A stretch of 64,000 bases of DNA from Bradyrhizobium cenepequi (lineage in GTDB: Bacteria; Pseudomonadota; Alphaproteobacteria; Rhizobiales; Xanthobacteraceae): positions 62,001-126,000 of the forward strand of contig NZ_JAGKJI010000012.1 in NCBI RefSeq assembly GCF_020329485.1, given 5' to 3'. The notes below the pieces were generated by a model. The model had not been told where the DNA came from. It did no database searches and saw only the letters and a list, made by a program, of their open reading frames with translations. The position numbers and the translations under genes were made by a program. Each line of letters opens with the position of its first letter. Positions within the stretch are counted from its first letter, which is position 1. Below are positions 8,103-17,794 of this stretch, piece after piece.

Positions 8103-9110
8103 ATGATCGACAGCGGGGGCCGCCGCGTTTCACGCGTACATGCCGACGCTCCGGCGACCGGTGTCGTTCGCCTGCACGATCAGGCCTTCGAAATCCTGGC
8201 GCGGCGAATCCGCGCGGGCGCAGTTCCCGCCGGAACGAAGCTCCTGGAATCGTGGGTCGCTGCGGATTTCGGAATCAGCCGGGCCCCGGCCCGCCAGGCC
8301 TTGGCTGCCCTCGAAAAAGCGGGTCTTGCAATGCGCAGCGTGGGCCGCGGCTACGTGGTTACCGGTCTTGCGGACGCGGTGGACGGCAGCGCTCCGGCAA
8401 CCGAACCGGTCCAGCTTTTGCAATCCGCAAGCTGGCAGAGCATCTACGCCGAGATCGAGACAAGCATTGTCGCCCGCACTGCGTTCGCGAGCTGGCATGT
8501 CGTTGAGGCCGAGATCGCCAAGCACTACCGTGTCAGCCGAACGGTCGCGCGGGACGTTGTCGCACGCCTCAACCAGCGCGGCATCATTCGCAAGGATGAA
8601 AGGTCGCATTGGTACGCGCCGGCGCTTACGCCCGATCACGTGACCGAGCTTTATGAGATGCGCTGGACCCTCGAACCTCTGGCGCTCGACAAGGCTGCGC
8701 CATCGCTTCCTCCCGAACTGGTGCGCGTCGCTCTGCAGTCGATCGAAGAAGCGATCAGCCGTGCCGAGACTCTCACGGGCTCTGATCTCGATGCGCTGGA
8801 AGCCGAACTCCACGTCGAGATCCTCGGATATTGCGGCCAGCAAACGCTTGTCGAGGCGTTGCGATCATACCAATCGCTCCTGGTCGCGCATAGTTTCCTC
8901 TATCGTTGGCTGCCGCCGCTCTATCCATCGGAGCCCTTCCTTCCCGAGCATTTGGTTGTACTGCAAGCACTCAACAAGGGCCGTCGGAAGGGCGCGGTCG
9001 CGGCTCTCCGAGCGCATCTGCAGGCCTCGCTGGCGCGCGCTCTCCATCGAATCGAAGCCGTTGCTGCGGAATTTGAGCCGGAGCCCCTTCCGTATCTGCG
9101 GCCATATTGA
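8103..9110 (+). CDS. GntR-family transcriptional regulator with two winged-helix domains and FCD ligand domain
   Basis: The 335-residue product has a first winged HTH at about residues 22-85 (LLESWVAADFGISRAPARQA, LEKAGL, GRGYVVTG). A second related one lies at about 105-170 (VVEAEIAKHYRVSRTVARDV, LNQRGI, HWYAPA). A helical FCD effector-binding domain follows from about 172, with YEMRWTLEPLALD and the metal-binding-type positions AELHVEIL and LVVLQAL. Ordinary FadR/FCD regulators have one wHTH and about 220-240 residues. The gene is divergent from the TRAP operon across about 160 bases, so it probably senses the transported acid or its product. The ATG follows a GAGGGGAGACCG ribosome site. 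Confidence 0.88.
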   Translation: MIDSGGRRVSRVHADAPATGVVRLHDQAFEILARRIRAGAVPAGTKLLESWVAADFGISRAPARQALAALEKAGLAMRSVGRGYVVTGLADAVDGSAPATEPVQLLQSASWQSIYAEIETSIVARTAFASWHVVEAEIAKHYRVSRTVARDVVARLNQRGIIRKDERSHWYAPALTPDHVTELYEMRWTLEPLALDKAAPSLPPELVRVALQSIEEAISRAETLTGSDLDALEAELHVEILGYCGQQTLVEALRSYQSLLVAHSFLYRWLPPLYPSEPFLPEHLVVLQALNKGRRKGAVAALRAHLQASLARALHRIEAVAAEFEPEPLPYLRPY

Positions 9111-9171
9111 CCCGCGTGCTCCTGGTGGTGCACGAATGCGGCCGACTCGTTGTTCTTTCGAGGCCGCCAGG

Positions 9172-11286
9172 TCACACCGAGTGAACGTGTGGCTCGCGTG
9201 TCCAGAACCGCAATTCGCCGCAGCTCTGGATGAATCGGTCAGCGTCCCCAGGCGCTGACAGCAGGAAACAGCCTGCATCGGGTGTCGCTCCCGCCTTGTC
9301 GAGCAGCGGTTTCGCCGCATCGACGTACGCGATGAATTTCGCGTGGGCGAAGGCGTCAGCAACGAAATCGCGCGCCGTGGCTTCGACGCCGAGCCGCCTT
9401 GCTCCGTCCGGAGAGAGTAGGATCGCGACGGCATCGTAGAGAACTGAAGGGCCGCCGTTGATCTTCTGCTTGGCCGGCCGAACGCTGCCGTCAGAAGCCT
9501 TGAAGCCGCCCACGGCCGGCGCAACGATCTCCGTGAGCGCGCCGCGGCGCGCGGCAGCGGAAGTGAGCGCGTCGAGCATGCCGGCGTCGGCGCCGTCGCT
9601 GACGAGCACGCCGAGCTTGCGGCCTTTGAAATCCTTGGGCCCGTTCTGCACGATGCTGAGAGCAGGTGAAGGCGGCAGATCCTGGATCACGGGGCGGGCA
9701 GGCTGAGCCGCCGTCGGCAATTCGATGCCGAGGCCAGCGGCCACGCCGCGCGCCAGTTCCATATCGACATTCATGAGATGCGAGACCATGCGCGAGCGGA
9801 TCGCGGGCGTCTCGACCTTGCTGAGCTCGAAAGTAAAGGCGTCCTTGATGTGCGTCTGTTCGACTTGCGTTTGGCTGACGTAGAACTGCCTCGCCTGGCT
9901 GTAGTGATCCGCGAACAGTTCGCCGCGCACCCGCAGCTTCTCGCCTGCTTCCGGCGACGGAAACGAATGAAACCCGCGCTCGGGCGTCTCGCGCGGTCCG
10001 CCAGCTACACCGCCCCATGAATTGGGTTCGTAATTGGCGCGCCCCTTGGGATTGTAGAGGGCCATGTGTCCGTCCTGCTGCAGGGTGTGAAAAGGACACT
10101 TGGGTGCGTTGATCGGCAGATGCGTGAAGTTCGGGCCGCCGAGCCGCTTCAGCTGGGTGTCGAGATAGGAGAAGTTGCGGCCCTGCAGCAGGGGATCGTT
10201 GGTGAAGTCGATGCCGGGCACCACATTGCCGGTATGGAAGGCGACCTGCTCGGTCTCGGCGAAGAAGTTGTCGACCGTACGATCCAGCACCAGCCGGCCG
10301 ACACGCCGGACAGGGATGCGTTCCTCGGGGATGATCTTGGTCGGATCGAGGACGTCGAACTCGAACTCATTGGCGAATTTGTCATCGAAGAGCTGCAGCC
10401 CGAGCTCCCATTCGGGATAATTGCCCGATTGGATCGCGTCCCAGAGATCCCTTCGATGGAAATCCGGATCTGCGCCATTCAGTTTCACCGCCTCGTTCCA
10501 CGCCACAGATTGCATGCCGAGCTTCGGTTTCCAGTGAAACTTGACGAAGGTCGACTTGCCGTCGTCGTTCACCAGCCGGAACGTATGAACACCGAAACCT
10601 TCCATGAAGCGGAAGGAGCGCGGAATGGTTCGGTCCGACATAATCCACAGCGCCATGTGGATGGACTCGGGCATCAGCGAGATGAAATCCCAGAAATTAT
10701 CATGCGCCGTCTGCGCCTGCGGAAAACCGCGATCGGGTTCCTGCTTGGCGGCATGGATGATGTCGGGAAATTTGATGGCGTCCTGGATGAAGAAAACGGG
10801 GATGTTGTTGCCGACGATGTCCCAGTTGCCTTGCTTGGTGTAGAGCTTGACTGCAAAGCCGCGCACGTCACGGGCAAGATCGGCCGAACCCTTGTTGCCG
10901 GCCACCGTCGAGAACCTGACGAACGCCGGCGTCCGCTCGCCGGCACGCAGGAAGATGTCGGCCTTGGTCAAGTCGGCCAGCGATTGATAGGTCTCGAAGA
11001 ACCCATGCGCCCCAAATCCGCGCGCATGCACCACCCGCTCGGGAATGCGTTCGTGGTCGAAATGGAAGATCTTCTCGCGGAAGTGAAAGTCCTCCATCAA
11101 TGTCGGGCCACGGGCGCCGACCTTCAGGCTGTTCTGGTCGTCGGCGATGGGCGCACCCTGCTGTGTCGTGAGGGTTGGTACCTCGCCTTCGGCAACCTGG
11201 TGGGTTTCGCCGCCCCGGCCGCGGCGAATGGTGGCATCGGCCATGTGCGCGGGATCGAGTTTGTCGAGTTCGGTGGAGCCAGCCAT
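9172..11286 (-). CDS. katE: Large-subunit (HPII/KatE-type) monofunctional catalase
   Basis: The 704-residue product decomposes hydrogen peroxide using haem. The distal His region is [15 protein letters not shown], followed by [20 protein letters not shown] and [14 protein letters not shown]. The proximal Tyr motif is [11 protein letters not shown]. The last 150 residues (from [16 protein letters not shown]) form the DJ-1/PfpI-like flavodoxin domain that marks clade II catalases. Length fits HPII. MAGSTEL is chosen as start because GAGG lies four bases upstream. There is no signal peptide. In rhizobia such catalases are often stationary-phase or general-stress genes; I could not find a convincing GGAAC-type stress promoter by eye. 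Confidence 0.95.
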   Translation of the reverse strand: MAGSTELDKLDPAHMADATIRRGRGGETHQVAEGEVPTLTTQQGAPIADDQNSLKVGARGPTLMEDFHFREKIFHFDHERIPERVVHARGFGAHGFFETYQSLADLTKADIFLRAGERTPAFVRFSTVAGNKGSADLARDVRGFAVKLYTKQGNWDIVGNNIPVFFIQDAIKFPDIIHAAKQEPDRGFPQAQTAHDNFWDFISLMPESIHMALWIMSDRTIPRSFRFMEGFGVHTFRLVNDDGKSTFVKFHWKPKLGMQSVAWNEAVKLNGADPDFHRRDLWDAIQSGNYPEWELGLQLFDDKFANEFEFDVLDPTKIIPEERIPVRRVGRLVLDRTVDNFFAETEQVAFHTGNVVPGIDFTNDPLLQGRNFSYLDTQLKRLGGPNFTHLPINAPKCPFHTLQQDGHMALYNPKGRANYEPNSWGGVAGGPRETPERGFHSFPSPEAGEKLRVRGELFADHYSQARQFYVSQTQVEQTHIKDAFTFELSKVETPAIRSRMVSHLMNVDMELARGVAAGLGIELPTAAQPARPVIQDLPPSPALSIVQNGPKDFKGRKLGVLVSDGADAGMLDALTSAAARRGALTEIVAPAVGGFKASDGSVRPAKQKINGGPSVLYDAVAILLSPDGARRLGVEATARDFVADAFAHAKFIAYVDAAKPLLDKAGATPDAGCFLLSAPGDADRFIQSCGELRFWTREPHVHSV

Positions 11287-11524
11287 GACGCCTCGCAATA
11301 CTATCCAGAGGAATCGTTGAGTTTGACGTTATCTGTGGTTCGAACGCCGGGCGCCAAATAACGATCATTTCTCACGGAAAAAATCTTTGCGAGGTCGGCG
11401 GAGCCCGTAACCCAAGTTAAGCTTCCTGGCGCTCGGCGTCCTTGAGTGATCCGCAGGGATAAGAACCTCGCGCACCGCGCCGCGTTTGTCCTGCGAGACC
11501 GTGCAACAGGCAAGGTATTCGATC

Positions 11525-11746
11525 ATGACAAAGGCTAGCGGAAAACATCTCGGCCCTGGAACAAGGGCCAAAGGAAAGGGCGACGGGCGCGGCGGCCTGA
11601 CGAATATGCAGGATCAGTCGGTCGGCGAGAATGAGGTGCTTTCAAATCGCGACAAAGCTGAACACTCCTCCGATCGCGGGCAGGATAGCAAGTGGGCCCA
11701 GACCGAACAGTTCCAGGATCATGCAGCCAATAAGGGACGTGGCTGA
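11525..11746 (+). CDS. Small hydrophilic hypothetical protein
   Basis: A 73-residue protein rich in Gly, Lys, Asp and Gln, with no hydrophobic core. It begins MTKASGKHLGPGTRAKGKG and contains ENEVLSNRDKAEHSSDRGQD and TEQFQDHAANKG. AAGG lies nine bases before the ATG. The composition resembles intrinsically disordered small proteins common in Bradyrhizobium, and I recall similar sequences there only as hypothetical. It is divergent from the catalase gene, which may hint at stress regulation, but that is inference from position. Confidence 0.6.
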   Translation: MTKASGKHLGPGTRAKGKGDGRGGLTNMQDQSVGENEVLSNRDKAEHSSDRGQDSKWAQTEQFQDHAANKGRG

Positions 11747-11777
11747 GGGGAACGTGGTTGGTCGGTGCGAGGGAGAC

Positions 11778-12224
11778 CGACATGAGCAGTGATGGCAAAC
11801 GCGAACAACTGTGGGGTCTCGCTTGGCCGCGCGCTAAGTGAATTCTTCCAGCTGAGTACCTGGCAGAGATCATACGCAGCGCCGATTGTCATGACCGGGA
11901 CCGCCAGAAAGCCGACGGCGATGATGCCGACGCTGAACAGCGTGGCGGTGGCGTCGCCGGCGGGGGCGCTTTGGCCGCTTGGGCAGCCGTCTCGATCTCG
12001 GCCTGTCCCGCCTGGTGCAGGGTGGCGCCTGTCGACAAGATGATGAAGTACATGATGATATTCGAGAACGCCATGCCGACCAGGATGTCGCGCCGGGAGT
12101 CGGCCAGTTCGGCCCCGATCGCGGAGCAATGGTCGTCGGCCGCCCCCGTGATGATTCCGAGGCCCAACGCGCGCGTAAGTTTGGTCTCGCTCCTGCGCGA
12201 CGTTGCGTCCTGGGCTGCTGCCAT
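11778..12224 (-). pseudogene. Degraded NRAMP-family divalent metal transporter
   Basis: The start reads GLGIITGAADD, matching the first conserved helix of NRAMP proteins. After SAIG the frame jumps straight to ILVGMAFSNIIMYFIILSTG and TLHQAGQAEIETAAQAA, which belong to the middle of the protein. The similarity then moves to another frame (LFSVGIIAVGFLAVPVM and GAAYDLCQVLSWKNSL), with the shift at about 11950-11975. The C-terminal third is absent. Loss of the intervening segment plus a frameshift make a functional transporter impossible. The remnant is about 450 bases against about 1.3 kb for an intact gene. Confidence 0.8.
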
Positions 12225-12272
12225 CGATCCGATCCATCCGCGAAGGCGTCACCCGCCCAAGCTGTCGCTGCC

Positions 12273-13337
12273 CTACTGCCGACTTGCGATCATTAATCGG
12301 GCGCGCGCTATGCGCGATGTGTCCCGCGAAGCGTGCGCCCGCAGCAGCACCGGCGAGGGTGTCGCAACGCGGAGCGCGAAATAGGCGATGGTCGCCCGCA
12401 GGCCGTCCTGCAGTGCGACGCGCGGGCGCCAACCGAGCGCGCGCTCGGCGGTCTCGATCACCGGCTTTCGCCGCTTGGGGTCATCTTTTGGCAGCGGCTC
12501 GAAGCGCAACGAGGAGGCCGAATTGGTGCAGGCGAGGACTTCACGCGCGACGGACTCGATGGTGATTTCCTGCGGATTGCCGAGGTTGCAGGGTCCGGTG
12601 ACGGAGGGCGGACTTTCCATCAGAAGCGCGAGCCCCCGGATGAGGTCATCGATGAAGCAAAAGCTCCTTGTCTGCGTTCCCTCGCCATAGATCGTGATTG
12701 GCTCTCCGCGCAGCGCCTGCACGATGAAATTCGACACCACACGGCCATCGTTCTCAAGCATTCGTGGGCCATAAGTGTTGAAGATACGCGCCACCTTCAC
12801 CTCGACGCCGTGGGTTCGCTGATAATCGAACATCAGCGTCTCCGCCGCCCGTTTCCCCTCGTCGTAGCAGGCGCGCGGGCCGATGGTGTTGACGTGGCCG
12901 AGATAGGATTCAGGCTGCGGGTGCACCTCCGGGTCGCCGTAGACTTCGCTGGTCGAGGCCTGCAGGACGCGGGCCGAGTTCTTCTGCGCGAGTTCCAGCA
13001 CGTTCATCGTGCCGATCACGCAGGTCTTCATCGTTCCGATCGGGTCGGTTTGGTAGTGACGCGGTGACGCCGGGCAGGCGAGGCTGTAGATCCGATCGAT
13101 ATCACCTTCGATACAGAGCGGATCACGCACGTCGCATTCGACAAATCGAAAGTTCGGATGATTGAGCAACGGCCGCACATTGTCGATCGCGCCGGTGAGG
13201 AGATTGTCGACACAGATCACTCTTTCGCCCCGCTGCAGCAGCGAGTCGCAGAGATGCGAGCCGATGAAGCCGGCACCTCCGGTGACCAGCACGGTCTGGC
13301 TGCGACGGGAAGGCTGAATGCGGGTCTGAAACGTCAT
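12273..13337 (-). CDS. NAD-dependent UDP-glucuronate decarboxylase-like epimerase/dehydratase (UXS family)
   Basis: A 354-residue extended short-chain dehydrogenase. GGAGFIG at residues 20-26 binds NAD, and Tyr158 and Lys162 in CYDEGK are catalytic. The stretches [18 protein letters not shown] and [18 protein letters not shown] are characteristic of UDP-xylose synthases, which convert UDP-glucuronate to UDP-xylose. Other UXS-like proteins make different sugars, so the product is probable, not certain. About thirty residues after the usual end (from [11 protein letters not shown]) look unlike the family. AGGAG precedes the ATG. It is the last gene of the 14-gene operon, eleven bases after the CgeB-like gene. 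Confidence 0.85.
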   Translation of the reverse strand: MTFQTRIQPSRRSQTVLVTGGAGFIGSHLCDSLLQRGERVICVDNLLTGAIDNVRPLLNHPNFRFVECDVRDPLCIEGDIDRIYSLACPASPRHYQTDPIGTMKTCVIGTMNVLELAQKNSARVLQASTSEVYGDPEVHPQPESYLGHVNTIGPRACYDEGKRAAETLMFDYQRTHGVEVKVARIFNTYGPRMLENDGRVVSNFIVQALRGEPITIYGEGTQTRSFCFIDDLIRGLALLMESPPSVTGPCNLGNPQEITIESVAREVLACTNSASSLRFEPLPKDDPKRRKPVIETAERALGWRPRVALQDGLRATIAYFALRVATPSPVLLRAHASRDTSRIARARLMIASRQ

Positions 13338-13348
13338 GGCATCTCCTC

Positions 13349-14473
13349 TCATATCTCGGCGACCTGCATCGGCGGGCTGATGGATGGCCGGGTCGATTTC
13401 CGGCAGCGCCGCGCAGTTGCCTCGAGATAGTGGGCTTCCAACTGTCGGGCGCGGTGTTCGGGCGTGTGATCCTTCAGGATGCGCCTGCGCGCGCCTTCCG
13501 CGATCGTCCGCCGGCGTTCTTCAGGCATCTCGCGAAGGATTTGCACCACATCGCGTGGTTCGGAAACCAGGAGTATCTCCGTCGATGGCGTGAAGATCGT
13601 TTCGATGCCCGGCCATCGATCGGAGACGACGGGCGTTCCGCAGGCGGCGGCTTCGAACAGCCGGACGCTGGGCGAAAAGCCGAGCGCGCGCATGTCGGCG
13701 CGGGTGGCGTTAAAGGCGAAGCGTTGCTGCGAATAGAATTGCGCGTGCAGGTTTGGCGCGAGATGCTCGATCCGCTCGACGTTTGCGGGCCAGGCGAGAT
13801 GCTCTGGATATTGCGAGCCAGCGACCGCGAAGTGTTGATCCGGCAGGACTTCGGCGGGCGCGAGCAGTAGCCGCTCCAGCAGCGGCTGCCGATCCTCGCT
13901 ATAGGTTCCGAGATAACCGAGCGACCACTTTATGTCCGCCTGCTGCGGACGATAGAGGTTCGTATCGGCACTGCAATAGAGGGGGCGGGCGAGCGGGCTG
14001 CCGTAGTCATCTTCGATCATTTTCGGCACGGGACCGCCGCTAAAGGACAGATAGAGATCAAAACGCGGAATCATGGCGGCCGAGATGTAGTCGAGCCCTC
14101 GATCCAGTCCAGCGAGCGTGACAGGCGTGTCGATGTCGTAGAAGGCGGTTATTCCCTGCGCCTGCGTCGTCACCCAATCCGAGATCGCGATTCCATCCGC
14201 AACGTAGGAGCCGATGATGACCAGGTTGGCATCGCGGATCAGCTTGTCGAAGCGCCGGGGAAACTCCGGGAGCGACTGATAGAGCTTGATGGTCCAGGCC
14301 GACGGCTTCGCAAGGTCGCGATGCTCGCGGTACCAGGGCGCATCCCGTTCGAGGAACGTGACGCGGTGGCCGCGCTTCGCCAGGGCATCGATCAGGGCAC
14401 GGTAGGTCGTGGCATGACCGTTGCCCCAGGAAGACGTAACCGAGAGGCCGATGATCACAATGCTGAGATTCAT
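13349..14473 (-). CDS. CgeB-like glycosyltransferase (copy 1)
   Basis: The 374-residue product has GT-B layout. It begins with [20 protein letters not shown], in which the SSWGNGHAT motif is shared with its paralogues in this operon. The C-terminal donor-binding half has [20 protein letters not shown] and [15 protein letters not shown], followed by a helix with [14 protein letters not shown], typical of the CgeB / Glyco_trans_1_2 group. Donor and acceptor are unknown. The start overlaps the stop of the previous gene as ATGA; a long upstream frame extension is antisense noise. No membrane segment or signal peptide, so it is cytoplasmic or peripheral. Confidence 0.82.
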   Translation of the reverse strand: MNLSIVIIGLSVTSSWGNGHATTYRALIDALAKRGHRVTFLERDAPWYREHRDLAKPSAWTIKLYQSLPEFPRRFDKLIRDANLVIIGSYVADGIAISDWVTTQAQGITAFYDIDTPVTLAGLDRGLDYISAAMIPRFDLYLSFSGGPVPKMIEDDYGSPLARPLYCSADTNLYRPQQADIKWSLGYLGTYSEDRQPLLERLLLAPAEVLPDQHFAVAGSQYPEHLAWPANVERIEHLAPNLHAQFYSQQRFAFNATRADMRALGFSPSVRLFEAAACGTPVVSDRWPGIETIFTPSTEILLVSEPRDVVQILREMPEERRRTIAEGARRRILKDHTPEHRARQLEAHYLEATARRCRKSTRPSISPPMQVAEI

Positions 14474-15558
14474 TCTGCTGCCTCGATTCTCGTGTCCATT
14501 CCTGCGAAGAGTTCGTTGAACTGGCGCGCCCGGTGGCGATAGGTGTGATGGCTGAGGATGCGTGCCCTTGCGCGCTCTGCGATCGAACGGGCACGCGCGG
14601 GGCTCAGTGAATTGAGGTGCTCCACGACCTCGGCGCCGTTCGATGCCACCAGAACCTCGCGCTTCGGTTCGAGGAAGAGGTCGATCCCGTCCCAGTTGTC
14701 GGTAATAAGGCACGCGCCGGCGCCGATCGCCTCGAACACGCGCGTTGGCGGCGAGAACCCGTAACGCGCCATGCTGTCGCGATTGACGTTCAGCGTCGCA
14801 ACGGCGGAGCCGAAGAAGGCATTATGGTCGCCGGTACCAACATGACCGACTTTGCGGACATTGGATGGTGTCTCCTTGCTCTCCCAGCCTGATCCGCCCA
14901 GGACAAAGGTCTTGCCCGGCATCCGGGTTGCGACATCAAGGAAGAAACGATCGACGCGCTGTTCGCGGTCGGGCAGACGGTTGGCAAGCAGACCAAGATC
15001 ACATTCGAACCTGGCGTCGGCCGGCGCCGGAAAATGCGTCGCCGGGTCGAGTGCATTGTAGATCGGAACGCAGTCCCGGGCGCCCATCGCACGATAGGCG
15101 GCTGCGACGCATTCTCCGCCACCATAGGTGAGCACGACGTCGTAGTGCGGGATCGCGTTGCGCAGATGATGGTGCGGATGGCTCGACACCGCATCGAGCG
15201 TGGCCGGCGCGTCGACGTCCCAATAGACGCGGATCGCGCTTGATGGGATCTCCGCAATCGCTTTCTCCAGTTCGACGTCGAAGACGCCGACCCCGCTGGC
15301 CTTGATGAGCAGGTCGGCAGATCCAGCGGCCTCGTCCAGCGAGCGTTGCCATCCTTCCGTCGTCGCCGTATAGACCGCGACCTTGGCCCAGGCGGGATCA
15401 TCGATATCGCGGTGCGCCTGCCGCTCGAACGCATCGGGCTCGAAGAAGGTGACGTCGTGCCCAAGCGCTGCGATTTCCTTCAGCATGCCGCGATAGTAGG
15501 TGGCGGCGCCGTTCCAGTAGGAGGAGACGAGGCTCGAGCCGAAGAAACAGATCTTCAT
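14470..15558 (-). CDS. CgeB-like glycosyltransferase (copy 2)
   Basis: A 362-residue paralogue of the neighbouring genes. The N-terminus reads MKICFFGSSLVSSYWNGAAT, carrying the same signature with Tyr inserted before WNG. The C-terminal half holds RVFEAIGAGACLITDNWDGI and LEPKREVLVASNGAEVVEHL, then HTYRHRARQFNEL. The middle contains VYWDVDAPATLDAV, corresponding to the [10 protein letters not shown] segment of copies 1 and 4, so those residues probably line the active site of this subgroup. It overlaps both neighbours by four bases. The sugar and acceptor are not predictable. Confidence 0.82.
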   Translation of the reverse strand: MKICFFGSSLVSSYWNGAATYYRGMLKEIAALGHDVTFFEPDAFERQAHRDIDDPAWAKVAVYTATTEGWQRSLDEAAGSADLLIKASGVGVFDVELEKAIAEIPSSAIRVYWDVDAPATLDAVSSHPHHHLRNAIPHYDVVLTYGGGECVAAAYRAMGARDCVPIYNALDPATHFPAPADARFECDLGLLANRLPDREQRVDRFFLDVATRMPGKTFVLGGSGWESKETPSNVRKVGHVGTGDHNAFFGSAVATLNVNRDSMARYGFSPPTRVFEAIGAGACLITDNWDGIDLFLEPKREVLVASNGAEVVEHLNSLSPARARSIAERARARILSHHTYRHRARQFNELFAGMDTRIEAAE

Positions 15559-16685
15559 GCGACGGCTCCCTCGTGCTGGGCGGACTGCGAAGACGGCCGT
15601 GTGCTTCGAATCTCATCGACAATGTTGAGAAGCTGCACCACACGATGGCCGCAGGTGTGCCGCCTTTGGATGACCCGAAGGCCGATTTCGGCGGTTTCCG
15701 CCGCGAACGCCGGATCGTGAAGAAGCGTTGCCAGCGCGCGGGTCATCTGCGCTCCGTTGTCGGCTCGCAGATACGCATTCCGCGGAAACATATTCCCGAC
15801 GTCGTCCCATGGCGCCGAGACGACGGGAATGCCGCAGGCCATCGCCTCGAACATCCGGATCGTTGGAATGCCCGGCAGCGACCGGGCATAAGGCCCACGC
15901 GGCACATGCACGGTAGTATGGGCGGCGGCAAAGGCTGCTGGTGCGCGATGCGCCGGAAGCCAGCCGTGATATTCGATGCCGGCTTGCTCAATCTCACGGA
16001 GCGCGGCGTCCGAATAGCGGACGCCATAGATCCGCGCTCGGGCATTCAATTCCGATACCGGTCGAACCAGAAATTCATTGAGCTCGGCACCGCGCTCGCC
16101 ATCGCCCCAATTGCCGATCCAGACCACGTCGTGGAAACGTGCAACATGCGGCAGCGGATGATAGAGCCTGACATCAGCCGCCTCATGCCACGTGAACGCG
16201 CGGTTGGCCCATCCGAGCTCGAGATAGATCTGGCGAAGCGCTTCGCCAAAGGCGAGGACGCCGTCGAATCCATCGAGGTCGAACCGTGCGAGCTCGTCTG
16301 GTGCAGTGATGGCGCGATGATGGGTATCATGGAACAGGAGCGTGTAGGGGGCGCCGAGGGCGCGGCGACGGCCGACCGCTTCGATCAGCTCCGGCGGATT
16401 CCATTCATGGACGATCACAAGCGCAGCACCATCCAGCGCCTCGTCCAGGTCGAGCGAGCCGTCATATTGGCGGATGTCCATGCCGGGAAAAAGCGCCGCT
16501 ACCTCGCGAAGCGTATCAGAACCGCCGTCGCGGATCGCATTCATCCGGCTCCAGCCGCCGCTGGGCTCGTACACCACGACCTCGTGGCCGAGCGCGCCAA
16601 GCTCGCGTGCGACGCCGCGGAGGAAATGCGCGTTGCCATTGTTCCAGCAGGACGTGAACGCATGACAGAGGAGGATGCATTTCAT
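15555..16685 (-). CDS. CgeB-like glycosyltransferase (copy 3, most divergent)
   Basis: A 376-residue GT-B protein. MKCILLCHAFTSCWNNGNAH shows the shared amino-terminal motif. The donor-binding region has IRMFEAMACGIPVVSAPWDD and the C-terminal helix HTCGHRVVQLLNIVDEI. It lacks the DTPVTLA-like segment and instead has LLFHDTHHRAIT at the matching place, so it may use another donor. The start is the ATG overlapping the previous stop (ATGA). A longer frame upstream overlaps the preceding gene and is rejected. Confidence 0.8.
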   Translation of the reverse strand: MKCILLCHAFTSCWNNGNAHFLRGVARELGALGHEVVVYEPSGGWSRMNAIRDGGSDTLREVAALFPGMDIRQYDGSLDLDEALDGAALVIVHEWNPPELIEAVGRRRALGAPYTLLFHDTHHRAITAPDELARFDLDGFDGVLAFGEALRQIYLELGWANRAFTWHEAADVRLYHPLPHVARFHDVVWIGNWGDGERGAELNEFLVRPVSELNARARIYGVRYSDAALREIEQAGIEYHGWLPAHRAPAAFAAAHTTVHVPRGPYARSLPGIPTIRMFEAMACGIPVVSAPWDDVGNMFPRNAYLRADNGAQMTRALATLLHDPAFAAETAEIGLRVIQRRHTCGHRVVQLLNIVDEIRSTRPSSQSAQHEGAVA

Positions 16686-17794
16686 GCGTGCAGCTCCATC
16701 GCACGCGTTGTAACCGGGCGCCGCGCGTTGGCCGCCAGATTCACGTAGAGCTGCAGATAAGCGCTCGCGGTTCGCGCCAAGGAGTAGCGCTGCGAGCGCG
16801 TCCTGGCGGCGCGCTGCAGTTGCGCTCGCCTGTCGTCGTCGGCGCACAATGCGTCGAGGGCGCGACGCATGCCTTCGGTATCCGTCGGATCAACGAACAC
16901 GGCGGCGCCGTTCCACAGCTCCCGGAAGGTCGGAATGTCGGACAGGAGCAGCGCACATCCTGCGGAGGCTGCCTCCAGCACGGAAAGGCCGAACGGCTCG
17001 TAAAGCGCGGGACTTGCAAAGACGGCCGCGCGTTGCATCCGCGCGCGCAACTCGTCGTGGGCAAGATAGCCCAGCCAGGAGACTTCCGCCTGCGCGATAT
17101 CATCGGCGGGGCCCGCGACGTGTAGCGGCCACCGCACGCCTTTCGCAGCCTCGGTGAGCGCCGCGATGTTCTTGGTGCGATCCCATAACCGGCCGGCGGC
17201 AAGGATGAAGGCTTCCTTTTTGTCCGATCGAGAGCCGGGCGCGATGCCGTTCCGGATCACCAAGCCCGGCGCGCCAGGATGGTATAGATCGCATATGACA
17301 TCGTAGAAGGCACAGCTTGGGCTGACCCACGCCTGCGCCTTGCTCAGACCGGCGGAAACGGCTGCTGTGTAACGTCGCCATGCGGGTTCTTCGAGCCACG
17401 CGGTATCGCGGCAGGCGAGACCCCACGAATTCACACAGGAGTGCGCCACCACGAGCACGGGTTCATTCCAATCGAACACGGCTTCGCGGAAGCTGTTGAG
17501 GTGAACGGCGTCGGGTCCGATGTCTTCTTCCAATTGGGTCAGGATGCGCTCGGCGGCAGGGCGGTCGACTCCTTCGGGGTCTTGCCATTCCAGCGCGAGA
17601 TCGGTCTCGATCAGGTGGACACGATCGTTCTGCAGCATCGCGCGTTGGTCCGCTCGCGCGCGCGGTCCCATCGTCACGAGATGAACTTCGGTCCCCGACC
17701 CGACAAGCGCCGATGCTAGCGCGGTAGAATAGGTCCACACGCCGCCGACGGTATCCGACGTCATCAAGATCCTGAGATTCGCGGACCGGCTCAT
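16682..17794 (-). CDS. Glycosyltransferase family 4 protein
   Basis: A 370-residue GT-B retaining glycosyltransferase. The N-terminal domain starts LRILMTSDTVGGVWTYSTAL, with the Gly-Gly acceptor-side loop of GT4 enzymes. The C-terminal domain contains LAAGRLWDRTKNIAALTEAA and then YEPFGLSVLEAASAGCALLL, whose Glu residues of the EPFGLxxLEA motif bind the nucleotide-sugar ribose and phosphate. No signal peptide. It is embedded in the operon with four-base overlaps on both sides. The sugar is unknown; the nearest look is to glycogen-synthase-like and mannosyl/glucosyl GT4 enzymes. Confidence 0.88.
   Translation of the reverse strand: MSRSANLRILMTSDTVGGVWTYSTALASALVGSGTEVHLVTMGPRARADQRAMLQNDRVHLIETDLALEWQDPEGVDRPAAERILTQLEEDIGPDAVHLNSFREAVFDWNEPVLVVAHSCVNSWGLACRDTAWLEEPAWRRYTAAVSAGLSKAQAWVSPSCAFYDVICDLYHPGAPGLVIRNGIAPGSRSDKKEAFILAAGRLWDRTKNIAALTEAAKGVRWPLHVAGPADDIAQAEVSWLGYLAHDELRARMQRAAVFASPALYEPFGLSVLEAASAGCALLLSDIPTFRELWNGAAVFVDPTDTEGMRRALDALCADDDRRAQLQRAARTRSQRYSLARTASAYLQLYVNLAANARRPVTTRAMELHA

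Noticed and set aside
10066..11361. Open frame of 431 codons on the plus strand across the catalase gene
   Set aside because: It is antisense to the catalase, whose haem and C-terminal domain motifs are intact; the frame has no family resemblance.
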